Below are positions 1-7,383 of a stretch of 64,000 bases of DNA, in pieces. This DNA is from DZBG01 sp049241565 (GTDB taxonomy: Bacteria > Bdellovibrionota > Bacteriovoracia > Bacteriovoracales > Bacteriovoracaceae): assembly GCA_049241565.1 (NCBI GenBank), contig JBMLQL010000018.1, positions 1 to 64,000 of the forward strand, in the 5' to 3' direction. The translations under genes were made by a program, and so were the position numbers. A model generated the notes under the pieces. That model was not told the origin of the DNA. It saw only the letters and a program-made list of their open reading frames with translations, and ran no database searches. Within the stretch, counting starts at the first letter, position 1. Each line of letters begins with the position of its first letter.

Positions 1-41
1 CTTGGCCTGAGAATTTTATGTTATAAACTGGACACCGTTAG

Positions 42-1553
42 GTGAGACAGAACAATTTAACTCCTTTTGATGTTACGCCGGGGTCAAATAAAAAGGTTTG
101 GTGGAGATGCTTAAAGAATGAGGCGCATGAATGGGAAACTTATGTCAGCTTTAGAAGTCGAGGTCGTGGATGTCCACATTGCAAAGGTGGTTCCACTTCA
201 AGTTCCGAACTTCGTGTTTTTTGTGAGCTAAAGAGTGTCTTCCCTTCAACTCAACATAGGACAAAGATTAATAAACACGAAGTCGATATATATATCCCGG
301 AGGTCAGGGTAGGTGTCGAGTATGATGGTGAGTATTGGCACAGAGGCAAAGAAAAAAAAGATAGAAAAAAGAATGCAGACCTACATGGCACATTACATCT
401 TATTCGTTTAAGAGAACATGGCCTGGACCTAATTGGAGATTGTGACTTTAATCTAAGCAAACGAGGCATAGTAATTTCCGATTTGAAAAAATTATTATTG
501 ATAATAAAGAAGCAATCCAAAGGACTTGATCGTGAAACACTATCAAGAATTGATCAGTACCTAGCTCTCAGTACGTGGAACGCCTCTCCTATGTATAAGA
601 AGCTATTGCATGAAAAAAATGATGTTGAGTTTAAGAATTCAATAGCTCACTTGTTACCCGACCTCGCCAAAGAATGGCATCAGTCAAGGAATCAACCACT
701 GTTGCCGGATAACTTTACACCAGGCTCGAATAAAAAGGTATGGTGGAAATGTCCAAAGGGCGATGATCATGTGTGGAAAGCGAGTATATCTGGAAGGGCA
801 CAAGGTGTTGGATGTCCTATTTGCAGTAATCATAAAATTGTTTCCTCAAACTCGCTGCTTTTTCTTTTTCCAAAAATTGCAAATGAATGGCACCCTTCAA
901 AAAATAGCACTTCCCCTGACAAAATCGGCGCAGGATCAAATAAAAAATCATGGTGGAAATGTTCTAATGGCGATGATCATGTTTGGGAAGCATCGGTAGC
1001 TCACAGAATAAGAGGAAACGGGTGTCCTGTTTGCTCTAATCGTAAAGCAGTAAAATCAAATTCCTTAGAAACACTTCGACCTGACTTAGCGAAGGAATGG
1101 CATCCAACTAAAAATGGAAAAACATCTCCGAATGATATAACACCGGGATCAAACAAGAAAGTTTGGTGGAAATGCCCCAAAGGGGAGGATCACGAGTGGG
1201 AGGCTCCGGTCAATACAAGAAACAACGGGCTGGGTTGCCCTGTTTGTTCAAATCAGAAAACATCAAGATCTAATTGTTTGGCTGTAAAAAATCCAAAATT
1301 GGCTAAGGAGTGGCATCCTTCTAAAAATGGTAGTTTCACTCCATATGATTTCACTCCAGGTTCTGGGAAGTTGGCTTGGTGGTTAGGTAAATGCGGACAT
1401 GAATGGAAGACTTCTATTAGAAATAGAACTGCAGGCAAAGGGTGCTATCTTTGCAAACATATAAAAGCGAACACAACTCGTCGCGCGAATAAAAATAATA
1501 AAAAACAATTAGAGCTAGTTTTTGATTCTCCAAAAAAGAGAAAAAAGTCCTAG
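42..1553 (+). CDS. Zinc-ribbon repeat protein with embedded Vsr-like nuclease domain
   Basis: The 503-residue product has five copies of a zinc-ribbon unit of the DUF4379 type: TPGSNKKVWW, a K-C-x-x-x-x-x-H-x-W stretch, then GCPxC. One copy, truncated, is at residues 5-49; four are at about 204-470. Between them (about 52-155) is a restriction-endonuclease-like region with EVDIYIP, GVEYDG and LIRLRE, as in Vsr/DUF559-type nucleases. A role in DNA cleavage or mobile-element biology is inference. The GTG start follows an in-frame TAG directly and has no ribosome site. The first repeat lacks the LAKEWHP part seen in the others, and a decayed match to it (L-A-stop-E-F) lies upstream in another frame. 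The 5' end is therefore probably broken. Fold call moderately sure, function unsure. Confidence 0.7.
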   Translation: MRQNNLTPFDVTPGSNKKVWWRCLKNEAHEWETYVSFRSRGRGCPHCKGGSTSSSELRVFCELKSVFPSTQHRTKINKHEVDIYIPEVRVGVEYDGEYWHRGKEKKDRKKNADLHGTLHLIRLREHGLDLIGDCDFNLSKRGIVISDLKKLLLIIKKQSKGLDRETLSRIDQYLALSTWNASPMYKKLLHEKNDVEFKNSIAHLLPDLAKEWHQSRNQPLLPDNFTPGSNKKVWWKCPKGDDHVWKASISGRAQGVGCPICSNHKIVSSNSLLFLFPKIANEWHPSKNSTSPDKIGAGSNKKSWWKCSNGDDHVWEASVAHRIRGNGCPVCSNRKAVKSNSLETLRPDLAKEWHPTKNGKTSPNDITPGSNKKVWWKCPKGEDHEWEAPVNTRNNGLGCPVCSNQKTSRSNCLAVKNPKLAKEWHPSKNGSFTPYDFTPGSGKLAWWLGKCGHEWKTSIRNRTAGKGCYLCKHIKANTTRRANKNNKKQLELVFDSPKKRKKS

Positions 1554-1628
1554 TCGTTAAGCTTATCAAGACTGACAACAACTTTCATATCTGGACTACA
1601 TTTCAAAATAGTCATATAATCAAAAAAA

Positions 1629-1776
1629 TGCTCTGATGATTCTCAGAGTAGGTCTTGTGAAAGTAATAAAAGCTTCGCGGAATTCACAAGATGATTTGAA
1701 ATCCAATGGCCGTGGCTATTTTGGCTACAATCGATCGATAAGTTTTTGTAATTAATCGGTTACGCCACCTCCACCA
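1629..1776 (+). repeat. Left ~150-bp island-flanking repeat (structured-RNA-like, putative att region)
   Basis: This segment matches 6226-6375 in the same orientation and ends in the same 12 bases, CCACCTCCACCA (1765-1776). It can fold into four hairpins: 1630-1636/1643-1649, 1653-1661/1683-1691 (TCTTGTGAA/TTCACAAGA), 1712-1716/1724-1728 and 1736-1739/1755-1758. All four are kept in the other copy, one with a C-G to T-A swap. The terminal sequence is like the acceptor end of a tmRNA gene, a common integrase target. Identity as a tmRNA 3' part is a guess: no T-arm or tag frame is visible. Confidence 0.75.
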
Positions 1777-1803
1777 CCGCAATCTATGATTTCGGTAATT
1801 TAG

Positions 1804-1834
1804 AAAAAAAAACCACGTCCGATATGGACGTGGT
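1804..1834 (-). terminator. Rho-independent-terminator-like hairpin reading leftward
   Basis: Nine-base arms ACCACGTCC (1812-1820) and GGACGTGGT (1826-1834) are perfectly complementary around GATAT. On the minus strand the stem is followed by nine T. No minus-strand gene lies to its right, so it may be a relic or may insulate the structured repeat. Confidence 0.55.
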
Positions 1835-1891
1835 GGACGAGTCGTAAAATTCCACACAACATTTCTGACTTTTTTAGATGGGAGTTACCTT

Positions 1892-3037
1892 ATGGGTTAC
1901 TACGTTCGTGCTTTGCTGTGGAAGAAATCTGATCCGCGGTGGAAGATTCAATTCGTTTCTTATAAATCCAAAGACACAAAAGAATCCAACGCCATCAAGG
2001 CCAAAAAAGAATGGGATGTTGATCCTGATCGTTGGCGCACACTGGGGTTTCATAAACTGATGACACTTGATGAGGCAAGAGTGCGGGCCCGACAACTGAA
2101 TGCTCAGGATTTTGTGAAGAGACAAGAAGAGAGAATTCAGCGAATAGCGATTGAAGAGAACAATAACAAAATGAAATACGATTCTGTTCTCCCTATTGAG
2201 TTTGTTGAAGAGTTTGAAAATCGATTTTTAAGGTCAAGAGACGCTGAAACCAGAAAGGGAAGAAGAAAGACATCCCATGCTCGCTCTAAGTGGAATGCCG
2301 CTAAGAAAATGATTGTGGCCCTCAAGATAGATCCTTCTGAATGGTACTATTACAATAAAGAAGTTTACGATTACTTTCATGAGCAGCAGCTGAGTATCAG
2401 TTACAGTATTTCAATATTAAGCCTTGTGAACGCCTGGGGATATTTCATTTGTCGAAAACTCGCAAAACCTTTCCTACCTGTGACTCGTCCGCGAGGATAT
2501 GAGCGACAGCGGCTCATAGATGCTCATTATCAGCGAAATAAAAATAGTCGCAAGGCCTCTGATCCTTTAGCGCCAGAAGTACTTAATGCCGCTTATGGAA
2601 AAATAAATCAAGCAAACTTTAACTGGCTCTTTCTTTCAGTGTGGCTGGGACTTAGACCTCAAGAGATTGATAACCTCCATGAACAACAGCTTTGGAAAAT
2701 AGAGACGCCAATAGTTGGACGGAAAATATTTTGGATCTATCAAACAAAGATCATTGCTCTTCCGCCAGAAGATCGGTGGAAGCCAATTCCTATTTTGTAT
2801 GAGGAGCAGGAGTTTGCTTTAAGAATCATTCAATCATGAAATTTCAAAAGACCTTTGGTGAAAACTATGAGGCAGTACTTTTCTAAAGACATTGATCTTT
2901 ATGGAGGAAGGAAAGGCTTTACTGATCTTATGCTTTCAAAAGGGAACACTATTGAGAACATTTCGATCTGGATGGGACACAGCACTCTGGATAGAACCTG
3001 GAGGAGTTATAAGCAAAAACAGAAGTTTCATTTGTAA
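1892..3037 (+). pseudogene. Tyrosine recombinase (phage-type integrase) with one in-frame stop
   Basis: Residues 1-315 carry an Arm-type N-terminus (GYYVRALLWK), a core-binding region and the first half of the catalytic domain, with LGLRPQEI giving the first catalytic Arg (R255). A TGA at 2837-2839 interrupts the frame. The same frame then continues without shift through YGGRKGFT (R340, with Tyr where the HxxR His usually sits), WMGHS and TWRSYK, the last containing the likely nucleophile Tyr, and ends at 3037. The restored protein would be 381 residues, normal for an island integrase. A GGGAG ribosome site lies 7-8 nt before ATG 1892. It sits about 115 bp inside the left island repeat, the usual place for an integrase. 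One point mutation has probably stranded the island. Confidence 0.85.
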
Positions 3038-3126
3038 ATGACTTCACTCGATTCGCTATGTATACTCGGGTAAACATTTTAAACAAAAAAACTTCAATTG
3101 AAATCGATAAGTATACTGGAGGTGAC

Positions 3127-3354
3127 ATGCTTGACATCATCTTGAAGGATTCAACTAATGCTGGGCCTCTCATAAAGAAATTACGAAAAGATCTGGGTGT
3201 GACTCAAGAAGATCTTGCTGGCTTCGCCGGCCTATCAAGGCTAGGTGTTGTAAAACTTGAGCAAGAGGGTCACGACTTGAAATTATCCACTCTGATAAAA
3301 GTCGCAAATCTTCTTGGGTTCGAGATCGTTCTCAGGAAAAGGCGCTCTCGATAG
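3127..3354 (+). CDS. XRE-family HTH regulator, HipB-like, no partner toxin
   Basis: The 75-residue protein is a single Cro/C1-type helix-turn-helix (about residues 12-70: IKKLRKDLGVTQEDLAGFAGLS...KLEQ). This is the arrangement of HipB-type antitoxins. ATG 3127 is chosen because GGAGG lies just before it; an upstream start at 3058 would add a stretch with no homology and no ribosome site. Two GTATAC palindromes (3059-3064 and 3111-3116) precede it and could be operators. No toxin gene follows before the next HTH gene, so it is an orphan, perhaps left from an earlier hipBA duplication. DNA binding is well supported; its targets are unknown. Confidence 0.75.
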   Translation: MLDIILKDSTNAGPLIKKLRKDLGVTQEDLAGFAGLSRLGVVKLEQEGHDLKLSTLIKVANLLGFEIVLRKRRSR

Positions 3355-3433
3355 ATAGCCTAACTTCTTGATAATACAATTGGTGAACTAGAGTTTAATA
3401 CGAATTTAAGTATAGTTTTGAAAAATACGATAA

Positions 3434-3458
3434 TTAGTATAAAATAGGTTTATACTAA
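3434..3458. promoter_or_regulatory. Perfect inverted repeat, likely HipB operator
   Basis: TTAGTATAAA (3434-3443) and TTTATACTAA (3449-3458) are exact inverted arms with a 5-bp spacer, 18 bp before hipB. Its position and the HTH product next door suggest autoregulation. The sequence differs from the E. coli HipB operator (TATCC-N8-GGATA). Confidence 0.6.
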
Positions 3459-3476
3459 AAAACGTATGGAGCTTGA

Positions 3477-3776
3477 ATGAAGACAGATGAAGGCCTGCGA
3501 ATTGATAACATCAATACACCCAAGAAAGCAGGACTCGCACTTAAGCGGCTTCGCAAACAGCAGAATCTTTCTCAGGCCGACTTGGCGAAAATGATGAACA
3601 TGCGACAACCAACCATCAGTGACGTGGAAAGCGGGAAGGGAACACTAGATTCCTTCTTCAAAATTGTCCAAGCCTTAAAACTAAATCTTGAACTATCAAG
3701 TCCAGGTACGCTCAAAGCAAAACTAAGTGGTAAAAGCAAGGTTCGGGCTGTGCTTAGCTACTTGGATGAGGTTTAA
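3477..3776 (+). CDS. hipB: Antitoxin HipB, XRE-family DNA-binding protein
   Basis: The product has 99 residues with an HTH at about 22-75 (LKRLRKQQNLSQADLAKMMNMRQPTISDVESG). It is followed after 3 bp by hipA, the canonical antitoxin-toxin order. HipB neutralises the HipA kinase by complex formation and represses the operon. A GGAG ribosome site precedes ATG 3477, and a perfect inverted repeat lies just upstream. The C-terminal tail after the HTH is longer than in many HipB proteins, compatible with toxin contact. It lies inside the repeat-bounded island, consistent with transfer as an addiction or persistence module. Confidence 0.85.
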   Translation: MKTDEGLRIDNINTPKKAGLALKRLRKQQNLSQADLAKMMNMRQPTISDVESGKGTLDSFFKIVQALKLNLELSSPGTLKAKLSGKSKVRAVLSYLDEV

Positions 3777-3779
3777 GAG

Positions 3780-5078
3780 ATGGGACGTAAAAGAGCAGCG
3801 AAGGCGCTGAATGTTTTTTTAAACGGAGCAAGAGTGGGAATCCTGAAGAAAGATTCGTCAGGTCAGATATCATTTCAGTATGTTGATGATTGGATTCGAG
3901 ATGGATTTGCAGTTTCTCAGTCGCTTCCGATCCAGGAGCAGGAGTATAAAGGCGAAATTGTATCCAGATATTTTGATAACCTTTTGCCTGATAATGATGA
4001 AATTAAAAAATTAGTCGCTCAGAAGTTTGGAGCGGAAAGTACTAGACCCTTCGACATTTTGGAGGTGGTGGGGAGAGATTGCGTTGGGGCCCTTACGTTT
4101 CTCCCTGAAGACAGAGGGGAACCACCAATCTTTGAGATGAATTATTCAAAATTAAGTACGAAGGCGATCGCTCAAAAGATCCGAGGACTCGGCTCTATCA
4201 GTCCTCTCGGAATGGAAGAGGATGATTTCAGGCTATCTATTGCAGGAGCCCAGGAGAAGACAGCACTACTTAAAGTTGGCAAGAACTGGTGCGAGCCACA
4301 TGGCCAAACACCTACTACTCATATCATCAAAACTCCGATTGGGGCTTTGGGGATGGATATTAATTTTGATGATAGTGTGGACAACGAGTGGGCCTCGCTC
4401 TTCATCATGGAAAAGTTTGGTCTTAAGACTTGCAAGGCAACGATTGAAAGATTTGAAGACCAAAGAGTGCTTGTCGTTGAGCGATTTGATCGACGCTGGT
4501 TAAAAGATGATGCAAAGGATGTGATCCTGCGAATCCCTCAGGAAGATATGTGCCAAGCTTTGGGAGTGTCTCCCTATAAGAAGTATCAAAACGAGGGAGG
4601 CCCAGGGATCGTAAGCATTGCTAAGTTTTTGGCGGGATCTCAGGAAGCTAGCGACAGGTTTGAATTCTTTAAGGGGATAATTATTTTTGATCTTCTGTAT
4701 GCGACAGATGGTCACGCAAAGAACTTTAGCATCTTCATGAATCAGAAGGGATTCAGAATGACTCCCTTTTACGATGTGATGAGTGGTTATTTTCTTCATT
4801 CGAGAGAAAAAAAAGCACTTCAGAAGCTAAGACTAGCGATGGGGATAGGAAATTCTAATCATTATAACTTCGACAAGATATTGAAGCGCCACTACCTTGA
4901 GACGGCGAGCAAGTGCCTTATATCAAAAGATGACGTTGAAAGGATTTTCGCCGAGGTAAAAAAAAGCTTTGACAATTTTAGCTATAAGGCCAGTGAGCTT
5001 GATAAGGATCTAAATGCAGGTACGCTTGATCTGATTGTTGAAGGAATGATTAAAAGAGCAAAGAGAATTTTTGTCTAA
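3780..5078 (+). CDS. hipA: Toxin HipA, serine/threonine kinase
   Basis: At 432 residues it is close to E. coli HipA (440) in length and motifs. Residues 152-164 (LSIAGAQEKTALL) form the P-loop-like segment, with S153 at the position of the E. coli autophosphorylation site. PTTHIIK and VERFDRRW follow, and ATDGHAKNFS (D310) and FYDVMS (D332) supply the catalytic and metal-binding Asp residues. In E. coli HipA phosphorylates glutamyl-tRNA synthetase, halts translation and drives persistence. All key residues are present, so the toxin should be active. It is translated right behind hipB. Similarity to the E. coli type is strong enough to suggest horizontal transfer within this island. Confidence 0.92.
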   Translation: MGRKRAAKALNVFLNGARVGILKKDSSGQISFQYVDDWIRDGFAVSQSLPIQEQEYKGEIVSRYFDNLLPDNDEIKKLVAQKFGAESTRPFDILEVVGRDCVGALTFLPEDRGEPPIFEMNYSKLSTKAIAQKIRGLGSISPLGMEEDDFRLSIAGAQEKTALLKVGKNWCEPHGQTPTTHIIKTPIGALGMDINFDDSVDNEWASLFIMEKFGLKTCKATIERFEDQRVLVVERFDRRWLKDDAKDVILRIPQEDMCQALGVSPYKKYQNEGGPGIVSIAKFLAGSQEASDRFEFFKGIIIFDLLYATDGHAKNFSIFMNQKGFRMTPFYDVMSGYFLHSREKKALQKLRLAMGIGNSNHYNFDKILKRHYLETASKCLISKDDVERIFAEVKKSFDNFSYKASELDKDLNAGTLDLIVEGMIKRAKRIFV

Positions 5079-5161
5079 TTTGAAACACTAATTGCTGTGT
5101 GATGATTTATCTAGCGAACAGACTGTCTAAGGCGATAAAGTAAGTGTAAGGATGTGAAGAA

Positions 5162-5539
5162 ATGGAACAAGTCTATCATCAAGTTACTTTGAGCATGATT
5201 CTTTTAAAATGTGTTGGAGGATTCCTTTTCCTCTTAGGCACGGCCTATCTTCTTGTGAAACGCCCAGAACATCTTCCCCTTTGGAAAAATGTACTAGGTA
5301 ACGGAAGTATGTTTGGTCTGTTAAATGCAGGCATAGTAATTGTTCTGGGAAAACTTGGCTTTTTTATTACACCAATTTTCTTGATTACGATTTTTGCTCT
5401 TTTTTACTTCGACAAGTTCCCTGAATACAGGCCAAAGCATCTCTTGGGACTTTCGATAGCCTTCATTCTCTCATCTGTGACATTTTTCATCGGAATTGCC
5501 GGAACCTTTTTTCATTTAGCCGTTGAAGGGAAGATCTAA
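5162..5539 (+). CDS. Small integral membrane protein upstream of DUF6973-like gene
   Basis: I do not recognise this 125-residue protein. It has about four hydrophobic segments (roughly residues 9-31, 45-63, 66-80 and 97-117), a short basic-aromatic loop, and no signal peptidase site. An AAGGA element lies about 10 nt before the ATG. It ends 3 bp before the DUF6973-like gene, so the two are probably one transcript. In polymorphic-toxin loci a small membrane protein beside an effector can be its immunity or delivery partner. That role is inference only. Confidence 0.6.
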   Translation: MEQVYHQVTLSMILLKCVGGFLFLLGTAYLLVKRPEHLPLWKNVLGNGSMFGLLNAGIVIVLGKLGFFITPIFLITIFALFYFDKFPEYRPKHLLGLSIAFILSSVTFFIGIAGTFFHLAVEGKI

Positions 5540-5542
5540 CTT

Positions 5543-6190
5543 ATGCAAGGTCCAAAAATTCTTACACTGATGCTTGAGGCAAGGCTAGAGGTCTATCAAC
5601 TTATCGATTCCCAATATAAACCGATGCCAAAAAAGTCCGATGGGTCTATTGACGAATATGCCAAAGGCTTGGGCAATAATGATATTGATGCTTTAAGGCA
5701 TGCCTATGTCAGTGGAAGATATACCATGGAATTTGGTGAAGAGACGGCTGATGTCTTGGGACGGCTTAACGAGTTTAAGAATTTCAATTTTGGCACTAAA
5801 GAAGTCCCAAGCGAGAACATGGATCTTTGGAATAATGCCGTTGGCCGCCGTTATGGGAAGAAGGCAAAAACAGGTAAGGAGCTTTTCGATTTCTTGATCA
5901 AGGCCCTAAAAGAGGGGGAGCTAATCATAGATTTAAAGGACAAAAGAAAATACAAAGGTGACAAGAGCATCAAAAGAATTCCGAAGTCTTTTGTTATTAA
6001 AATCAAAGAGTCTAAGACAGGAGCGAATATCGAATTTTTTGATGTACGCAAAAAAATACTCATGACAAAAGAGAGTTTTATCTTATCTATCAAACAGGGA
6101 AAATATCCTGGATATGCGATCAGGAGACATCAGTTCGGAGAATTTCCTTATTCAACGAGGGATAGATTTAGTTTTAATAATCTTGGCTAG
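5543..6190 (+). CDS. DUF6973-like protein, possible toxin-type domain
   Basis: Residues about 40-105 carry NDIDALRHAYVSGRYTMEFGEE, then the MDLWNNAVGRRYG block. Together these are the signature of a domain (annotated DUF6973 in recent databases, as I recall) found mainly at the C-terminus of Rhs and other polymorphic toxins. The rest (105-215) is rich in Lys and has no motif I know. No signal peptide and no Rhs repeats are present, so this is a stand-alone version. The conserved R-H and N-N-x-x-G-R residues look catalytic, but the activity of the family is not known to me. It is the last gene of the island, ending 35 bp before the right repeat. Confidence 0.55.
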   Translation: MQGPKILTLMLEARLEVYQLIDSQYKPMPKKSDGSIDEYAKGLGNNDIDALRHAYVSGRYTMEFGEETADVLGRLNEFKNFNFGTKEVPSENMDLWNNAVGRRYGKKAKTGKELFDFLIKALKEGELIIDLKDKRKYKGDKSIKRIPKSFVIKIKESKTGANIEFFDVRKKILMTKESFILSIKQGKYPGYAIRRHQFGEFPYSTRDRFSFNNLG

Positions 6191-6225
6191 ACTACATGGT
6201 GAGATGGTCCTAAGATGTCTTTAAG

Positions 6226-6375
6226 TGCTCTGATGAAAATTTAGAGTAGGTCTTGTGAAAGTAGTAAAAGCTTCGCGGAATTCACAAGATGATTTGAAAT
6301 CCACAGGACAGTGGCTATTTTGGCTACAAACGACTGATAAGAATTTGAATTTTATCACTGTCACCACCTCCACCA
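6226..6375 (+). repeat. Right ~150-bp island-flanking repeat (structured-RNA-like, putative att region)
   Basis: It is the direct-repeat partner of 1629-1776. Hairpins are at 6227-6233/6241-6247, 6251-6259/6281-6289, 6311-6315/6323-6327 and 6335-6338/6354-6357. The last reads TGAT/ATCA here and CGAT/ATCG in the left copy, with the same 15-nt loop length. Both copies end in CCACCTCCACCA (here 6364-6375). The cross-over core would be expected in or near this shared end. Confidence 0.75.
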
Positions 6376-6385
6376 ATTATTGCAT

Positions 6386-6412
6386 GCGAATCACCGTCCA
6401 CTGGTGGTTCGC
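6386..6412. repeat. REP-like hairpin, copy 1
   Basis: Ten-base arms GCGAATCACC and GGTGGTTCGC enclose the loop GTCCACT, with one G-T pair in the stem. A second copy with the same stem and a GTCCAGT loop lies at 8078-8104. The two bracket the tetR-DUF1272-membrane protein cassette. Confidence 0.65.
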
Positions 6413-6501
6413 AAACGGTTAAAATCATACAAGAAATTTTTTTGTAAGTGTGTTCGCCTATCGATAGTCTAGGTTGGATGGTCGTGGGAATTGAACCAAT
6501 A

Positions 6502-7092
6502 TCATTTCTTTGTTAGTGATCTCAAGTGTCCCTCAAATATTCTTATAGAGTTCTCAAGGATCATTTCTTCTTTTGGTCTTGAAGCGATCACCATGGCAAG
6601 ATTTGCCAAGAGTCCATGGATAGTATCTGCTATTACAGGTACTGGAATATCTTTCAGCAACTTTTTCTCGTTGAGCTTTTCAAGAGAATCTTGAATGAAT
6701 TTCATTGTGAAAGAGAGATCAATTTCCTTCCAACGCCTCCACCCGAGAACGGTGATGACTTCATCTAACGGGATTAAATTTTTTCTTTCGTGTTTTACAA
6801 AACCAAGAAAAGCCTTCGCCTTTAAAAGAGCGCTTTCAAGCGGATCATTTGAGTCCTGCGCCTTCAAGAGGACGAGCTCAATTCTTTTTGCCTGCAAAAC
6901 GAAGCATTTTTCGAAAACGTCGTTCTTTGAATTGAAATGATGATAGAAAGCGCCCTTCGTGACTTCGGCATCAGAAGTTATTTCATCGATTGATACAGTG
7001 TGGAATCCCTGTCGGCAAAACAGACTGGTTGCGCTCTTGACGAGTTTGTCATGAGTCTGTTCCTTGCTTAACTCTCGTACCCCTTTGGCCAT
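6502..7092 (-). CDS. TetR/AcrR-family transcriptional regulator
   Basis: The 196-residue repressor has an N-terminal HTH (about residues 10-55: KLVKSATSLFCRQGFHTVSIDEITSDAEVTKGAFYHHFNSK) and a C-terminal ligand domain of the TetR_C type. The start is placed at ATG 7092 because AGAGG precedes it. A longer reading to 7137 would translate the operator palindrome. It is divergent from the DUF1272 gene, and a 41-bp palindrome covers the shared promoter. It therefore most likely represses itself and the DUF1272-membrane protein pair. The ligand is unknown. Confidence 0.85.
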   Translation of the reverse strand: MAKGVRELSKEQTHDKLVKSATSLFCRQGFHTVSIDEITSDAEVTKGAFYHHFNSKNDVFEKCFVLQAKRIELVLLKAQDSNDPLESALLKAKAFLGFVKHERKNLIPLDEVITVLGWRRWKEIDLSFTMKFIQDSLEKLNEKKLLKDIPVPVIADTIHGLLANLAMVIASRPKEEMILENSIRIFEGHLRSLTKK

Positions 7093-7099
7093 AAATCCT

Positions 7100-7140
7100 C
7101 TTGTGGTTTTAACATACCGGTAGTATGTTAAAACCACAAG
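7100..7140. promoter_or_regulatory. 41-bp palindrome, TetR operator between divergent genes
   Basis: Exact 18-bp arms, CTTGTGGTTTTAACATAC (7100-7117) and its complement (7123-7140), flank CGGTA. The centre ATACCGGTAGTAT resembles TetR/QacR-class operators. The right arm runs into the AAGGA ribosome site of the DUF1272 gene, and the left arm abuts the AGAGG site of tetR. Bound repressor would thus cover both promoters. Confidence 0.75.
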
Positions 7141-7149
7141 GATTAAATT

Positions 7150-7383
7150 ATGTTAAAAATGAAGAATAAATGTGAAAAATGCCTCTGTGGGCTTTCAAGC
7201 AGTAGTGATGCATCAATTTGTTCATTTGAGTGTACCTTTTGCAAATCATGTACAGAGGCATTAATTTCAATTTGCCCTAACTGTGACGGTGAACTTGTTG
7301 CTCGACCACGAAAGACCGTGAGCCCGCCAGTTGTAGGGATTACGTTAATCTCACGAAAGCTTTTCCGAGGGGGAATTAAATGA
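7150..7383 (+). CDS. DUF1272 domain zinc-binding protein
   Basis: The 77-residue protein matches the DUF1272 pattern: MLKMKNKCEKC at the start, then CSFECTFCKSC, CPNCDGELVARPRK. Its spaced Cys pairs (CEKC, CTFCKSC, CPNC) indicate one or two structural zinc sites. The function of the family is not known. AAGGA lies 7 nt before the ATG inside the edge of the TetR operator. The stop overlaps the start of the next gene (ATGA), so the two are translationally coupled and probably induced together when TetR is released. Family call is confident; role is not. Confidence 0.8.
   Translation: MLKMKNKCEKCLCGLSSSSDASICSFECTFCKSCTEALISICPNCDGELVARPRKTVSPPVVGITLISRKLFRGGIK

Larger units (their letters stand above)
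1554..1891. other. Non-coding interval before the integrase
   Basis: This 338-bp interval has no convincing gene. It contains the left copy of the ~150-bp structured repeat (1629-1776), a minus-strand terminator-like hairpin (1804-1834), and a GGGAG ribosome site just before the integrase ATG. Confidence 0.7.
6191..6501. other. Non-coding interval at the right end of the island
   Basis: The 311 bp between the DUF6973-like gene and tetR contain the right ~150-bp repeat (6226-6375), a REP-like hairpin (6386-6412) and the string GTTCGCCTATCGATAGTCTA (6452-6471). A near copy of that string (GTTCGCCTATCAATGGTCTA) is at 8099-8118. No gene is seen. Confidence 0.7.

Noticed and set aside
660..1470. 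Regularly spaced repeats that might be a CRISPR array
   Set aside because: The repeats are in frame, about 180-200 bp apart, diverged, and encode zinc-ribbon units.
1629..1776. A complete tmRNA gene
   Set aside because: The 3' CCACCTCCACCA fits, but there is no GGGG/GGAGGTGG 5' end, no T-arm and no tag reading frame in either copy; only a partial or different RNA is possible.
6477..6503. A minus-strand GGTTCAATTCCCACGACC resembling a tRNA T-arm and acceptor 3' half
   Set aside because: The T-stem does not pair (TTGG against CCCA) and no anticodon arm or 5' half is found nearby, so it is at most a relic or chance.
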